64,000 nucleotides of DNA from Propionispora vibrioides (GCF_900110485.1 NZ_FODY01000028.1:1-64000); one strand, 5' to 3'. Positions 16,673-25,837 are shown, counted from the first letter of the stretch. Translations and numbers: made by a program. Notes: a model not told the origin generated them from the sequence alone.

Positions 16673-18058
16673 ATGACGGTATTAGCTGCGGCCATCGTAC
16701 CTCATCCGCCGATTATTTTGCCGGAGGTGGGGCGTGGCGAGGAACAAAAAATTCAAAAGACTATCGACGCTTACCGGGAGGCGGCCCGGCGTATTGCGAC
16801 ACTGAACCCGGATACGGTCATTATCGCATCACCCCATGCTACATTGTACGGAGATTATTTTCATATTTCGCCAGGCGAAGGGGCCCAGGGAGGCTTACGT
16901 CAATTTGGCATACATAACCTTACAGTGACAGTAAGCTATGACGGAGAATTTGTACAGCAATTGAGTGAAATGGCTGTTAAACGCGGCTTGCCCGCCGGAA
17001 CTTTGGGCGAACGGGAAAAGGAACTGGACCATGGTACGCTGATTCCGGTCCGGTTTTTGCAAGAGCAGGGCGTTTCCTGCCCGGTGGTACGTATCGGGTT
17101 ATCCGGCCTGTCGCTGCTGGAGCATTATCGTCTGGGACAATGCATTGCCGCCGCGGCGACGAACCTGAACCGGCGGGTGGTTTTTGTCGCCAGTGGTGAT
17201 TTATCCCATAAACTAACAATCGAAGGACCCTATGGTTTTGCCGCCGAAGGACCGGAATTTGACCGGGAAGTAACGGAGGCTATGGCTGCGGGAGATTTCC
17301 TGCGGTTGATGACTTTTCCGGAAGATTTTTGTGAAGCGGCGGCGGAATGCGGCCTGCGTTCGTTCGTGATTATGGCCGGTGCTCTGGACGGCAGGGCTGT
17401 TCAGCCGGAATTACTCTCTTATGAGGGAACGTTTGGCGTCGGTTATGCGGTTGGGATGTTTACTGTCACCGGCAGCGACGACCGCCGCCGGTTTGACGTA
17501 AGCTATGAAAGGCAGGAACGGGAACGGCTGGACCGGATTAAGGCGCAGGAAGACGTTTATGTCCGTCTGGCCCGCCTTTCGCTGGAAACATATCTTAGAA
17601 CCGGAACGTATGCCAGGTTGCCTGACGATTTGCCGGCCGAGCTTCGGCAGCGAAAAGCCGGGGTGTTTGTATCCTTAAAAAAACAGGGCCGCCTGCGGGG
17701 CTGTATCGGAACAATTTTACCGGTGACTGAATCGGTTGCGGCGGAAATTGTGCGCAATGCAGTAAGCGCCGGGACGGAAGATCCGCGCTTTGATCCGGTG
17801 ACCGAACGGGAATTGGTTGACTTAACCTACAGTGTGGATGTCCTGTCCGAGCCGGAAGCTATCAAGTCTGCCGACCAACTGGATGTAAAGCGGTATGGCG
17901 TTATCGTTACCAGCGGTAGGAAACGTGGTCTATTGTTGCCCAATCTGGAAGGCGTAAGAACGGTAAACGAACAAATCAGCATTGCCCTGGAGAAGGCGGG
18001 TATAGCTCCGGGACAACCTTACTCTCTGGAGCGGTTTGAGGTGGTGCGCCATACATGA
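16673..18058 (+). CDS. amrBA: AmmeMemoRadiSam proteins B and A fused (MEMO1-like + AMMECR1)
   Basis: 461 residues. The N-terminal part (about 1-280) is a MEMO1-like domain of the LigB dioxygenase fold (IVPHPPIILPEVG, IASPHATLYGDYF, KELDHGTLIP, AECGLRSFVIMAGAL), keeping His and Cys positions that bind metal in MEMO relatives. The C-terminal part (about 290-461) is AMMECR1 (GVFVSLKKQGRLRGCIGTI, EDPRFDPVTERELVDLTYSVDVLSEPE, GLLLPNLEGV). In many bacteria A and B are separate, so here they are fused. The radical SAM partner follows with a 4-base overlap. The biochemical role of the system is not established. ATG 16673 follows GGGGGAG. Confidence 0.93.
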   Translation: MTVLAAAIVPHPPIILPEVGRGEEQKIQKTIDAYREAARRIATLNPDTVIIASPHATLYGDYFHISPGEGAQGGLRQFGIHNLTVTVSYDGEFVQQLSEMAVKRGLPAGTLGEREKELDHGTLIPVRFLQEQGVSCPVVRIGLSGLSLLEHYRLGQCIAAAATNLNRRVVFVASGDLSHKLTIEGPYGFAAEGPEFDREVTEAMAAGDFLRLMTFPEDFCEAAAECGLRSFVIMAGALDGRAVQPELLSYEGTFGVGYAVGMFTVTGSDDRRRFDVSYERQERERLDRIKAQEDVYVRLARLSLETYLRTGTYARLPDDLPAELRQRKAGVFVSLKKQGRLRGCIGTILPVTESVAAEIVRNAVSAGTEDPRFDPVTERELVDLTYSVDVLSEPEAIKSADQLDVKRYGVIVTSGRKRGLLLPNLEGVRTVNEQISIALEKAGIAPGQPYSLERFEVVRHT

Positions 18059-18882
18059 GAACCGTTTGTGGAATTTGTCCTCATGCTTGCTCGTTGGACG
18101 AGGGACAGACCGGCCTTTGCCGGGCACGGATCAACTATCGGGGCGAGATCATTTGTGAGAATTACGGCAAGCTGACAGCAATAGCGCTTGATCCGATCGA
18201 GAAAAAACCGTTGCGGCGGTTTTTTCCAGGGAGCCTGATTTTATCCGTAGGCAGTTATGGCTGTAATTTGCGCTGCCCCTTTTGCCAAAACAGTGATATT
18301 GCCCAATGCGGCGGGGAGAAACCGGACATTCTGGAGGTTTCACCGGAAACGCTGATAAACAAAGCGCTGGAACTGAAGCCTGCCGGTAATATCGGACTGG
18401 CCTACACTTACAATGAGCCTCTGGTCGGTTATGAATTTGTCCGCGACTGTGCGAAGCTGGCGGCTGAACAGGGATTGAAAAATGTGGTGATTACTAACGG
18501 AACTATCTGTGAAAAACCGCTGCGTGAGTTACTGCCGCTCATTGACGCCATGAACATTGATCTGAAGGCGTTTACTGAACGGTTTTATTGCCTGATCGGC
18601 GGTGATCTCGCGACGGTGAAGCGAACAATTGAGCTTGCCGCTAAAACCTGCCATGTGGAAGTGACAACTCTGATCGTACCGGGAGAAAATGACGACGAGG
18701 CGGAAATGGACGCACTGGCTGCCTGGCTGGCGTCGCTCGGGCCGGACATTGTGCTCCACGTGACTCGCTTTTTTCCGCAGTGGCAGATGGCTGAACGGCA
18801 GCCTACTCCGCCGGATACGGTTTACCGGTTGGCCAAAGTGGCCCGCAGGCATTTGCTGCAGGTGTATGAAGGAAATTGCTAG
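18055..18882 (+). CDS. amrS: AmmeMemoRadiSam system radical SAM enzyme
   Basis: 275 residues. The radical SAM motif is Cys70-x3-Cys74-x2-Cys77 (YGCNLRCPFCQNS). An N-terminal cysteine cluster (Cys5, Cys8, Cys12, Cys22) characteristic of this subfamily could hold a second cluster. It resembles pyruvate-formate-lyase activating enzymes but belongs to the AmrS group, always linked to MEMO and AMMECR1 partners. Its ATG overlaps the stop of the fused partner (ATGA), so the two are coupled. Substrate and product are unknown. Confidence 0.93.
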   Translation: MRTVCGICPHACSLDEGQTGLCRARINYRGEIICENYGKLTAIALDPIEKKPLRRFFPGSLILSVGSYGCNLRCPFCQNSDIAQCGGEKPDILEVSPETLINKALELKPAGNIGLAYTYNEPLVGYEFVRDCAKLAAEQGLKNVVITNGTICEKPLRELLPLIDAMNIDLKAFTERFYCLIGGDLATVKRTIELAAKTCHVEVTTLIVPGENDDEAEMDALAAWLASLGPDIVLHVTRFFPQWQMAERQPTPPDTVYRLAKVARRHLLQVYEGNC

Positions 18883-19036
18883 TAGAGTTGTGCTTTAAAC
18901 AAGGAATGATGGCAAGTTTCAAGGATAGTTTCATTAGAAGAGCCCGGTTCGAAGCGATCAACTCAGTTTTTTGATTTAAATCAATAGAACTGCCCCTGGA
19001 GGTCGAAGTGCCGGCGATCTGAAAAACAAGCAAGTT

Positions 19037-19085
19037 AGCCCTGGGCTACATCGGAGCTGTTACGATGTAACCCAGGGCTGTTTAT
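19037..19085 (+). terminator. Strong hairpin upstream of the SEC-C aminopeptidase gene
   Basis: AGCCCTGGG (19037-19045) pairs with CCCAGGGCT (19071-19079), and TACATCG pairs with CGATGTA inside, followed by GTTTATATTG. Probably the terminator of the AmmeMemoRadiSam operon, though 150 bases after its stop. Confidence 0.65.
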
Positions 19086-19130
19086 ATTGATATATTATAC
19101 AGAGGATGATATGAAGAAAGGAGGGATGGC

Positions 19131-20003
19131 GTGCTTACTAGATTAGGCAAAAATGATGCATGCTGGTGCGGCAGTCAAAAAGAATACAGAAAATGTCATG
19201 CCGATTTTGACGAAAAGGTTGACCACTATAAAAGGCAGGGACATCTGGTTCCGTCGAGACAGATGATCAGGAATCCGCTCCAAATAGCAGCCATCCGGGA
19301 AAGTGGCAAAGTGAATGCAGCCGTTTTGGATGCAGTGACAGAGTATGTCAAGGAGGGAATCACCACAGAGGAAATTGACCGACTCATCTATCAAAAAACG
19401 ATAGAATTGGGGGGGATACCCGCACAACTTGGCTACAAGAGATTTCCCAAAAGTGTATGTACGTCACTAAACAATCAGGTGTGCCATGGAATTCCTTCCC
19501 CAAAAACAGTGTTGTGCGATGGCGATATTATAAATGTTGATGTTTCAACCATATACAAGGACTATTTTTCAGACTCTTCCCGGATGTTCTGCGTAGGAAA
19601 TGTAACAAAAGAGGCCCGGCGGCTTGTCCGGGTTGGGCAGGAGTGCGTTATTTTGGGGTTGCGGCAAGTACGACCCTGGGGTTTTCTTGGTGATCTGGGG
19701 CAGGTTATACAGGAACATGCCGTGAAACATGGTTATTCAGTTGTGAAAAAAATAGGCGGCCATGGGATTGGTTTGCGCTTTCATGAACCCCCTTGGATTG
19801 GCTATGAAGGAAAAGCTAATACCGGGATGCTGTTGGCTCCGGGCATGATCTTTACTATAGAACCGATAATTAATGCCGGAAAAGCGTCAATATATTTAGC
19901 TAAAAATGGCTGGACCTATTACACAGAAGATGACAGTCTGTCGGTGCAGTGGGAAGTCATGGTGTTGGTGACTGAGGACGGATATGAGGTATTGGCATAC
20001 TGA
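19131..20003 (+). CDS. map: Type I methionine aminopeptidase with N-terminal SEC-C zinc motif
   Basis: 290 residues from GTG 19131, with AAAGGAGG 6 bases upstream. An N-terminal SEC-C motif (Cys11-x-Cys13-x8-Cys22-His23) binds zinc. The catalytic domain has the metal ligands of MetAP-I in DVSTIYKDYFSDSSRMF, GGHGIGLRFHEPP, FTIEPII and the final QWEVMVLVTEDG. It removes initiator Met from nascent proteins; the SEC-C motif may aid ribosome or SecA-type docking. This is not the usual short Map next to adk/infA, so it is likely a second, accessory copy. Own promoter and terminator. Confidence 0.92.
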   Translation: MLTRLGKNDACWCGSQKEYRKCHADFDEKVDHYKRQGHLVPSRQMIRNPLQIAAIRESGKVNAAVLDAVTEYVKEGITTEEIDRLIYQKTIELGGIPAQLGYKRFPKSVCTSLNNQVCHGIPSPKTVLCDGDIINVDVSTIYKDYFSDSSRMFCVGNVTKEARRLVRVGQECVILGLRQVRPWGFLGDLGQVIQEHAVKHGYSVVKKIGGHGIGLRFHEPPWIGYEGKANTGMLLAPGMIFTIEPIINAGKASIYLAKNGWTYYTEDDSLSVQWEVMVLVTEDGYEVLAY

Positions 20004-20062
20004 TGAAAAGTCGGGCGCTTACCGTTTAAACAACGGAATTTTAAAAACCTGCTCGATTACTA

Positions 20063-20110
20063 AACAAACAGCAAGCAGTCTTTTCGGACGGTTTGCTGTT
20101 TGTTCTTTTG
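20063..20110 (+). terminator. Intrinsic terminator of map
   Basis: AACAAACAGCAA (20063-20074) pairs with TTGCTGTTTGTT (20093-20104), followed by CTTTTGTTT. Confidence 0.85.
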
Positions 20111-20176
20111 TTTGACCAAGCTACGAGATATAATTGAATTGTAAAAATGTAAATTATTTGAAAAAGAGGTGTTGGA

Positions 20177-21373
20177 ATGGCTACGCGTTCTGAAAACAGG
20201 GATATCCGTTGGGCGGCCGGAGATATCAGGTTGTATTTTATGGATAATATTCGCTGGCTGATGATTGTTTTTGTGGTATTGATGCATCTTAACGTTACCT
20301 ATAGTACACATGGACTCTGGTATTATACAGAGCCATCCTATACTCCGTTGGTTTCGGGGCTGTTATTTGCTATATACGGTTTTTTTACCCAGGCATATTT
20401 TATGGGATTGCTGTTCTTTATAGCCGGTTATTTTGTGCCTGGATCACTGGATAAAAAGGGAACCAGCCAATTTATTAAGAACAGGCTGCTGCGTTTGGGA
20501 GTCCCTACGCTAAGCTACATGTTATTAATCCACCCCATTACCCTGTTTATTGTAGGTGCGTTTCAGCATAACAATCCGTCCTGGCTTTCCTGGTATATAC
20601 ATTATATTTCTTCTTTAGAATTTCTTAGCAGTTCAGGTCCTTTATGGTTTGCTTTAGCTCTCTTGGTGTTTTCCCTTGTCTATGCCCTGCTGAGGCATAT
20701 TTCGTTTTTCCCGCCCATGCCTGCGTATCTAAAACAAGCCAAGTCAATTAAAAATTCCTGGGTCATTTGTGTCATGGCAATTATGGCAATCGTTGCTTTT
20801 CTGATACGTCTGGTGCAACCGGCAGGGGTGCCGCTGTTTAATACTCTTACAGGTAATTTTATGCAAATTGGCTTTTTCTCATCTTATATTATTCTTTTTG
20901 CCGTAGGGATTATTTTTAAACGTTGTAATTTACTAAATAAGCTTTCGTATACATTTGGTAAACGCTGGCTTATTCTAACCTTGATCTTGGGATTCCCAGC
21001 GTGGTTTGGACTGATTATCGGGGGTAATATTGTAAAGAACGGGGCGGCCTTTGCCGGTGGCTTTTATTGGCAGGCGGTAGCCAGCGCGATTTGGGAGTCT
21101 TTCTTTTGTGTAGGGGTTTCTTTAGGGATCGTCGCTATTTTTCAACATAAGTACAATACACAGGGGGCGGTCAGTAAATTTCTCGCCGATAATGCTTTTG
21201 GCGTCTACGTTTTTCATGCCCCGATTGTAGTCGCCATCACTATGGCATTGCGGGAGTTCAGCCTGAATCCGTTAGTAAAGATGTATGCAGTGGCCATCCT
21301 GGTTTTGCCGGTTTGTTTTGCTTTTAGCTATTTCCTGCGAAAAATAGCATGGATAAAGCGGTTTTTTTCGTAA
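20177..21373 (+). CDS. Membrane acyltransferase 3 family protein
   Basis: 398 residues with about ten membrane helices. The N-terminal YFMDNIRWLMIVFVVLMHLNVTY carries the family's catalytic His in the first helix, and later segments (FFTQAYFMGLLFFIAGYFVPGSLDKKG, FIKNRLLRLGVPTL, NAFGVYVFHAPIVV) are typical of the OpgC/MdoC-like branch. These integral membrane enzymes transfer acyl groups (acetyl, succinyl and others) to sugars or lipids of the envelope. The next gene is a Kdo-transferase-like protein, so a polysaccharide substrate is plausible but not proven. AGAGGTG precedes ATG 20177. Confidence 0.85.
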   Translation: MATRSENRDIRWAAGDIRLYFMDNIRWLMIVFVVLMHLNVTYSTHGLWYYTEPSYTPLVSGLLFAIYGFFTQAYFMGLLFFIAGYFVPGSLDKKGTSQFIKNRLLRLGVPTLSYMLLIHPITLFIVGAFQHNNPSWLSWYIHYISSLEFLSSSGPLWFALALLVFSLVYALLRHISFFPPMPAYLKQAKSIKNSWVICVMAIMAIVAFLIRLVQPAGVPLFNTLTGNFMQIGFFSSYIILFAVGIIFKRCNLLNKLSYTFGKRWLILTLILGFPAWFGLIIGGNIVKNGAAFAGGFYWQAVASAIWESFFCVGVSLGIVAIFQHKYNTQGAVSKFLADNAFGVYVFHAPIVVAITMALREFSLNPLVKMYAVAILVLPVCFAFSYFLRKIAWIKRFFS

Positions 21374-21495
21374 GTCAAAAGGGAATGGGAAGGAAGTGGG
21401 AAAACCGCTCCCTTACTTTTGCGTGAGTTTCTAAACGAGCTGTGTATCACAGCGCCGTATGTTTGGCATGCTAAGAGAGTAGAAAAAGGAAAGGC

Positions 21496-22788
21496 ATGAT
21501 TGAAAGTTTATCCGCGCCATACTACCAATTTCCGGAGGAGAGGATTATTTTGGAGAGCCAGGATAAGCCGTCAATCTTGTTCATATCGCTCAATCGCCAT
21601 CAACGGCAGTATTTTAATCAACTGGGCGTAGCACTGCGTGATGCCTATCGTATTCACCATATCCACTATAGTTTATCCGATTTTTCCGGTGCCCTGGTAA
21701 AGCCCGAATTGCCGGAAACAGTGGCGTTTACCGGTGAGGAGCTAATGGAGGTTATCTATTTTTCACTGGTAAAGGGAGAACTGCGCCGATTTAAAGGCTT
21801 TCGTGGCTGGATGCATTCGCAGCAGGTTTTGGAGAACCGGGCTTATTATGCCACTCTCTATTTTTATAACTATATGTGCCGTGTAGCGGTTGATCTTGTT
21901 TGTGTGTGGAACGGCTTAAATATTCCTGTGGCAGCCGCGATGCGAGTGGCAAGAAAGCTTGGCAAGAAGACGGCTTTCTTTGAAAATGGCTATCTCCCCG
22001 ATACGACTACGCTTGATCCTTCGGGAGTTAACTATAAAAACAGTCTGGCCGGTAAGCCACGTTCTTTTTATGATGCCCTCGTTCCCGATGAACGGCTGCT
22101 TGCTGCATTATATGATGCCGCTCCCGCCGGTCGCAGGCTAAAGAAAAAGTGGTACCAAAAGGTAGGCAAGAAGCAAAAAAGACAGCCCGAAGCGGTTCAA
22201 TTACCCTCGAAGTATATCTTTCTTCCTTTTCAGGTGCATGATGATACACAGGTCCTGCTGTATTCTCCTCACATCCGGTCGATGGAAGAATTGGTGCGGC
22301 ATGTGGTGCATGGGGTAAAACAATATAACCGGCATCACCGGGAGGATGTTTGGATCGTTGTTAAAGAACATCCTTCCGACTTTGGCCGTGTCGATTATTC
22401 TCAATTAAAAAAGAAGTATCAATATGATAATATTATATTTCTGCGTTTCTATCCCACTTCCGATCTGATTGCCCAAGCCCAAGGGGTTATTACCATCAAC
22501 TCCACCGTAGGCATTGAGGCATTAGTCCGGCACAAGCCTGTGATCACCCTGGGTGATTCGTTTTACAACATAGAGGGGTTGGTGTATCATGTGGTAACCC
22601 CGGATAAACTGGCCGAAGCTATCCGGTTTATACATAATAAACCGGATCATTCTTTAATAGATAGGTTCCTCTATTATTTACGTTATTGCTATCTGGTAAC
22701 CGGTTCCTGGCGGCAACCCACGGCAGGGCATTATGAGGATGTTGCCGGAAAGATCACAGAAATACTGCTTGAAAATGGGAATGAATAG
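21496..22788 (+). CDS. KpsS/KpsC-like capsule polysaccharide (beta-Kdo) transferase family protein
   Basis: 430 residues of the Capsule_synth family (PF05159-type). Conserved pieces are FFENGYLPDTTTLDPSGVNY (about 160-179), the YIFLPFQVHDDTQVLLYSP stretch, VVKEHPSDFGRVDY and VITINSTVGIEALVRHKPVITLGDSFYNIEGLV, which resemble the Kdo-binding catalytic cores of KpsC and KpsS. Those enzymes build a poly-Kdo linker on lysophosphatidylglycerol for capsule export. No kps transport genes are nearby, so this orphan may modify another envelope glycan. Cytosolic, with no signal peptide. AAAGGAAAGG precedes ATG 21496. Confidence 0.78.
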   Translation: MIESLSAPYYQFPEERIILESQDKPSILFISLNRHQRQYFNQLGVALRDAYRIHHIHYSLSDFSGALVKPELPETVAFTGEELMEVIYFSLVKGELRRFKGFRGWMHSQQVLENRAYYATLYFYNYMCRVAVDLVCVWNGLNIPVAAAMRVARKLGKKTAFFENGYLPDTTTLDPSGVNYKNSLAGKPRSFYDALVPDERLLAALYDAAPAGRRLKKKWYQKVGKKQKRQPEAVQLPSKYIFLPFQVHDDTQVLLYSPHIRSMEELVRHVVHGVKQYNRHHREDVWIVVKEHPSDFGRVDYSQLKKKYQYDNIIFLRFYPTSDLIAQAQGVITINSTVGIEALVRHKPVITLGDSFYNIEGLVYHVVTPDKLAEAIRFIHNKPDHSLIDRFLYYLRYCYLVTGSWRQPTAGHYEDVAGKITEILLENGNE

Positions 22789-22901
22789 GTGCTAGCAGGT
22801 TTGCTCATCGCGACAGAAACAAGGAAAGAAATATTTTAAAAGAAAATTATTCCTAAACTATTGCAAATGATTTCCTTCTATGCTACATTTACTAAATATA
22901 A

Positions 22902-22947
22902 AGCAAAGAAGCTTTAGGACCAATCCTGGGGCTTCTTTGCTTTTTTG
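22902..22947 (+). terminator. Intrinsic terminator
   Basis: AGCAAAGAAGC (22902-22912) pairs with GCTTCTTTGCT (22931-22941), followed by a T run. Confidence 0.88.
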
Positions 22948-23055
22948 TCCTCTGTGGTCACATATAAAACAATAGAAACACCACTCGAGGGCCGGTTAGC
23001 AACTAAAAAGTAGTACTAACCGCGAAATCATTCTATTTTATTTGGAGGAGTTATT

Positions 23056-24087
23056 ATGAAAAAATCACTACTTATGGCCTTGACCGCCAGCCTTGTTCTG
23101 ACCGGGGTAGGCACAGCCTTTGCTGCCGACGACGCAGTAAAAATTGACGGCAGCATCACTTTCCATTACCGGGATCAGCATGACCCTCAGGGTGCTGGTG
23201 ACCGCAATGCCTTTAAATCAACGGTTACATTGAATGCCGAAGCCCCCATCACCAGCAATTTAGATGCATATGCCCGCTTTACCTACCAGAATATTAGTAC
23301 GAAAGAAGGCACCTTTGCCGGTGATTTTATTGGCTCTTTTGACAAGCACGATCAGAACAACGCAGCTCTTGATGCGTTTGGGTTAAAATACAATAATGAT
23401 GGCTATAGCTATGTAGTTGGTTCCCAGGCATTGACCTTGGGTGGTGGCATTGCTTATGACAACGGTTTTAACGGCAAACATGCCTTGCCGTATGCCGTTA
23501 ATGTCAGCAAAAAAGTGGGCGCCGTTAACCTAAATGCCATTGTGGCTAAAACCAATTATCAGGATGGCAAGGAAAATGACAAGTTCTATGTATTGCAGGG
23601 GACTACGGCTGTAAGCGATAAATCTACCGTGGGTGCTATGCTGGCTCAGGTCAATTATGGTGAAGCATCTGTGGCGGCTAGTAAATTAAAGACGGATGAC
23701 GTAACTTTATTCAGTGTGTATGGCACTCGCCAACTGTCCGATCGGACCAGCCTTTCGGCCGAATACTTGAAAAGCAGCGTTTCTTATGCAAGCCAGGGCT
23801 TTCAGGCTAATGTAACCCGGAAACTGGATGATAAAAATAAACTGACAACCGGCATCTATTACATTCAGGATCAGGCAAACATTTTTGATGCCAATTATGG
23901 TGATATGACTGGGGCTCCCAATAATAATACCAAAGGGACCCTGCTTATCTGGAATCATAATTTTGATAAGACCACCAGCCTTACGGTGGGTAATTTGAAC
24001 TATAAAATGCTGGATAAAAATGCAACCAGCGGAGCTATAAATAGCGATCGCAATCGCTTCTTCACCAATGTTTCGGTGAAATTCTAA
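23056..24087 (+). CDS. Outer-membrane porin
   Basis: 343 residues with a clear signal peptide (MKKSLLMALTASLVLTGVGTAFA, cleavage before ADD) and a mature chain of alternating beta strands rich in Tyr, Asn, Asp and Thr, ending in VSVKF with a C-terminal Phe as needed for Bam insertion. The strand pattern (YVVGSQALTLGGGIAYDNGF, TLFSVYGTRQLSDRTSLSAEYLKS) fits Negativicute porins. No SLH domain is present, unlike OmpM-type proteins of this class. It would form a passive channel for small solutes. GGAGG lies upstream of ATG 23056 and a terminator follows, so it is monocistronic. Confidence 0.85.
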   Translation: MKKSLLMALTASLVLTGVGTAFAADDAVKIDGSITFHYRDQHDPQGAGDRNAFKSTVTLNAEAPITSNLDAYARFTYQNISTKEGTFAGDFIGSFDKHDQNNAALDAFGLKYNNDGYSYVVGSQALTLGGGIAYDNGFNGKHALPYAVNVSKKVGAVNLNAIVAKTNYQDGKENDKFYVLQGTTAVSDKSTVGAMLAQVNYGEASVAASKLKTDDVTLFSVYGTRQLSDRTSLSAEYLKSSVSYASQGFQANVTRKLDDKNKLTTGIYYIQDQANIFDANYGDMTGAPNNNTKGTLLIWNHNFDKTTSLTVGNLNYKMLDKNATSGAINSDRNRFFTNVSVKF

Positions 24088-24108
24088 TTATAAATAAGAA
24101 ACATGGAG

Positions 24109-24152
24109 AAAGATGGCTAGGGAAGAAGATTCCTTAGCCATCTTTCCTTTTA
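24109..24152 (+). terminator. Intrinsic terminator of the porin gene
   Basis: AAAGATGGCTA (24109-24119) pairs with TAGCCATCTTT (24135-24145), and GGGAA/TTCC extends the stem inside. Followed by CCTTTTATA. Confidence 0.85.
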
Positions 24153-24177
24153 TATCTTTTAGACTGATATAAACTAA

Positions 24178-24335
24178 CAAACCGCCCTGCGCACAGGAAC
24201 GGTTTATACCGGTGGTGCATACGACCACTGGCTTGTATGTAAAAGGGCTGAACACCCTTTTATAGCTGTATAGGAATTGCCATACCGTATCTGCCGGAGG
24301 AGGGTCAAATCGGCATGGCGCTTTATTTACCTTTA
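24178..24335. ncRNA. Candidate structured RNA: four consecutive hairpins
   Basis: Between the porin terminator and the flavin oxidase gene four hairpins follow each other: AACCG/CGGTT with inner CCTG/CAGG (about 24180-24205), CCGGTGGT/ACCACTGG (about 24209-24231), AAAAGGG/CCCTTTT (24241-24261) and GCCAT/ATGGC with inner GCCG/CGGC (about 24279-24318). A run of T and A follows on the + strand. On the minus strand a TATACT box lies just beyond the fourth hairpin. It matches no riboswitch class I can recognise, and strand and function are open. Confidence 0.4.
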
Positions 24336-24511
24336 GTATACCGCTTAAGGCGGGATGCATTGTTAAGCTGGATTTAAGTATTTGTTAAAAGAGTCGCCAA
24401 CACTTAACAGAAGATGGTAAGCTCCGGAGGTGGTCATGCCTGGGCAGAGTTTTGAGGGACCATAACCAGCCGGTTTACATAGTATATATAAAAAACAAGT
24501 AGGTGAATGAT

Positions 24512-25837
24512 TTGGACTGCGAAGGGTTAACTGGGAAGGTTATAGTACCGGGTGATCCAGGTTATGAGCGGGCCAGGCAGGATTATAACAGAGCGATCAG
24601 CCAATATCCGGCAATGATCGTATATTGCACTGACTCCCGCGACATAGCCAACGCTATTTGCCGGGCGGAAAAAGACGGACTGGGACTGCGCGTAAGGTCA
24701 GGCGGACATGATTATGAGGGGTATTCCAATGGCACCGGCAAACTGGTTATTGACACATCTCTGTTAAATCAAGTCCAGATAAACCTGCAGGACGCTACGG
24801 TAAAAGTACAGGCAGGGACCAGATTATTGTCCTTATATGAACAGCTGTACGAGTATGGTTACACTTTTCCCGGTGGGACCTGCCCGACAGTAGCTATTTC
24901 GGGGTTAATCTTAGGCGGCGGGATTGGTCTCTCTACCCGGTATTTGGGATTAACGGCGGATAGTCTGCTTGAGGCAAGCATGATTAATTATGCCGGGGAA
25001 CAGCTTGTGGCCAATCGTCAGTGTAATTCCGATTTGTTTTGGGCGCTTAGAGGAGCCGGCGGCGGAAACTTTGGCGTTGTAACCGACTATACTTTCCGGT
25101 TGGAGAAGGTAGATCAAATTACGGTCATTCAGCTTAGGTGGGATAATAATAAAGCGGCCCGAGACCGTTTTCTGGCGTTGTGGCAGGAATGGCTGCCCGG
25201 ACTGGATTGCCGTATGAGCGCATTTGGCGGAATTTATCCGGCCGGTGCCTGGCTGAACGGTTTTTTCTATGGGACTACTGAAACGGCCAGACAACTCTTG
25301 CGTCCTTTTCTGGCTATTCCGGGCTTGACTTTGGAAATCACTATGTATGTTCCGTTTATTGATGCCATAAAGATCATTGGAGCCATTTATCCTAAGAGCG
25401 AGACTTTTCAGGCGGCAGGCAGATTCGTTCAGAGAACTCTTTCACGGAATCAATTGGATACACTGATTCATATTATCGAACAAGCTCCTTCCGAACGTGA
25501 TTCATCCATCCGGGTCTACTCACTGGGTGGTGCTGTCCGGGATGTCAAACCGGAGGAGACGGCCTTTGCTTACCGGCAGGCTGATTATATTATGGCGCTT
25601 ATGTCTGCCTGGAAAAAGGAAGATGAAGCAAGGGCCCATCGACGGTGGATTATGCAGGGCTTTTGCTTTATCGAGACAATCACCCTTGGATCTTATGTAA
25701 ACTTTCCTTACAATAGAACACAAGGGTATCTGCAGGCTTACTTTGGGAAAAATCTGCCCAGATTGCAGGACATAAAAGCAGCTTACGATCCTTATAACGT
25801 ATTCCGGTTTCCCCAGAGCTTACAACCGCCGCTGTGA
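24512..25837 (+). CDS. Berberine-bridge-type FAD-linked oxidase
   Basis: About 441 residues. The FAD_binding_4 domain has RSGGHDYEGYSNGTGKLVID, in which the His is the 8-alpha attachment residue, and GGTCPTVAISGLILGGGIG, whose Cys matches the 6-S-cysteinyl attachment site, so FAD is probably bound bicovalently. The C-terminal BBE motif (YPYNVFRFPQS-like: AAYDPYNVFRFPQSL) is present. Such enzymes oxidise sugars or alkaloid-like alcohols with oxygen or other acceptors. AGTAGGTG fits a TTG start at 24512, with GTG 24503 as the alternative. Monocistronic. No signal peptide is seen. Confidence 0.82.
   Translation: MDCEGLTGKVIVPGDPGYERARQDYNRAISQYPAMIVYCTDSRDIANAICRAEKDGLGLRVRSGGHDYEGYSNGTGKLVIDTSLLNQVQINLQDATVKVQAGTRLLSLYEQLYEYGYTFPGGTCPTVAISGLILGGGIGLSTRYLGLTADSLLEASMINYAGEQLVANRQCNSDLFWALRGAGGGNFGVVTDYTFRLEKVDQITVIQLRWDNNKAARDRFLALWQEWLPGLDCRMSAFGGIYPAGAWLNGFFYGTTETARQLLRPFLAIPGLTLEITMYVPFIDAIKIIGAIYPKSETFQAAGRFVQRTLSRNQLDTLIHIIEQAPSERDSSIRVYSLGGAVRDVKPEETAFAYRQADYIMALMSAWKKEDEARAHRRWIMQGFCFIETITLGSYVNFPYNRTQGYLQAYFGKNLPRLQDIKAAYDPYNVFRFPQSLQPPL

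Noticed and set aside
18940-18965. tRNA-like GGTTCGAAGC sequence
   Set aside because: No acceptor or anticodon stems can be built around it.
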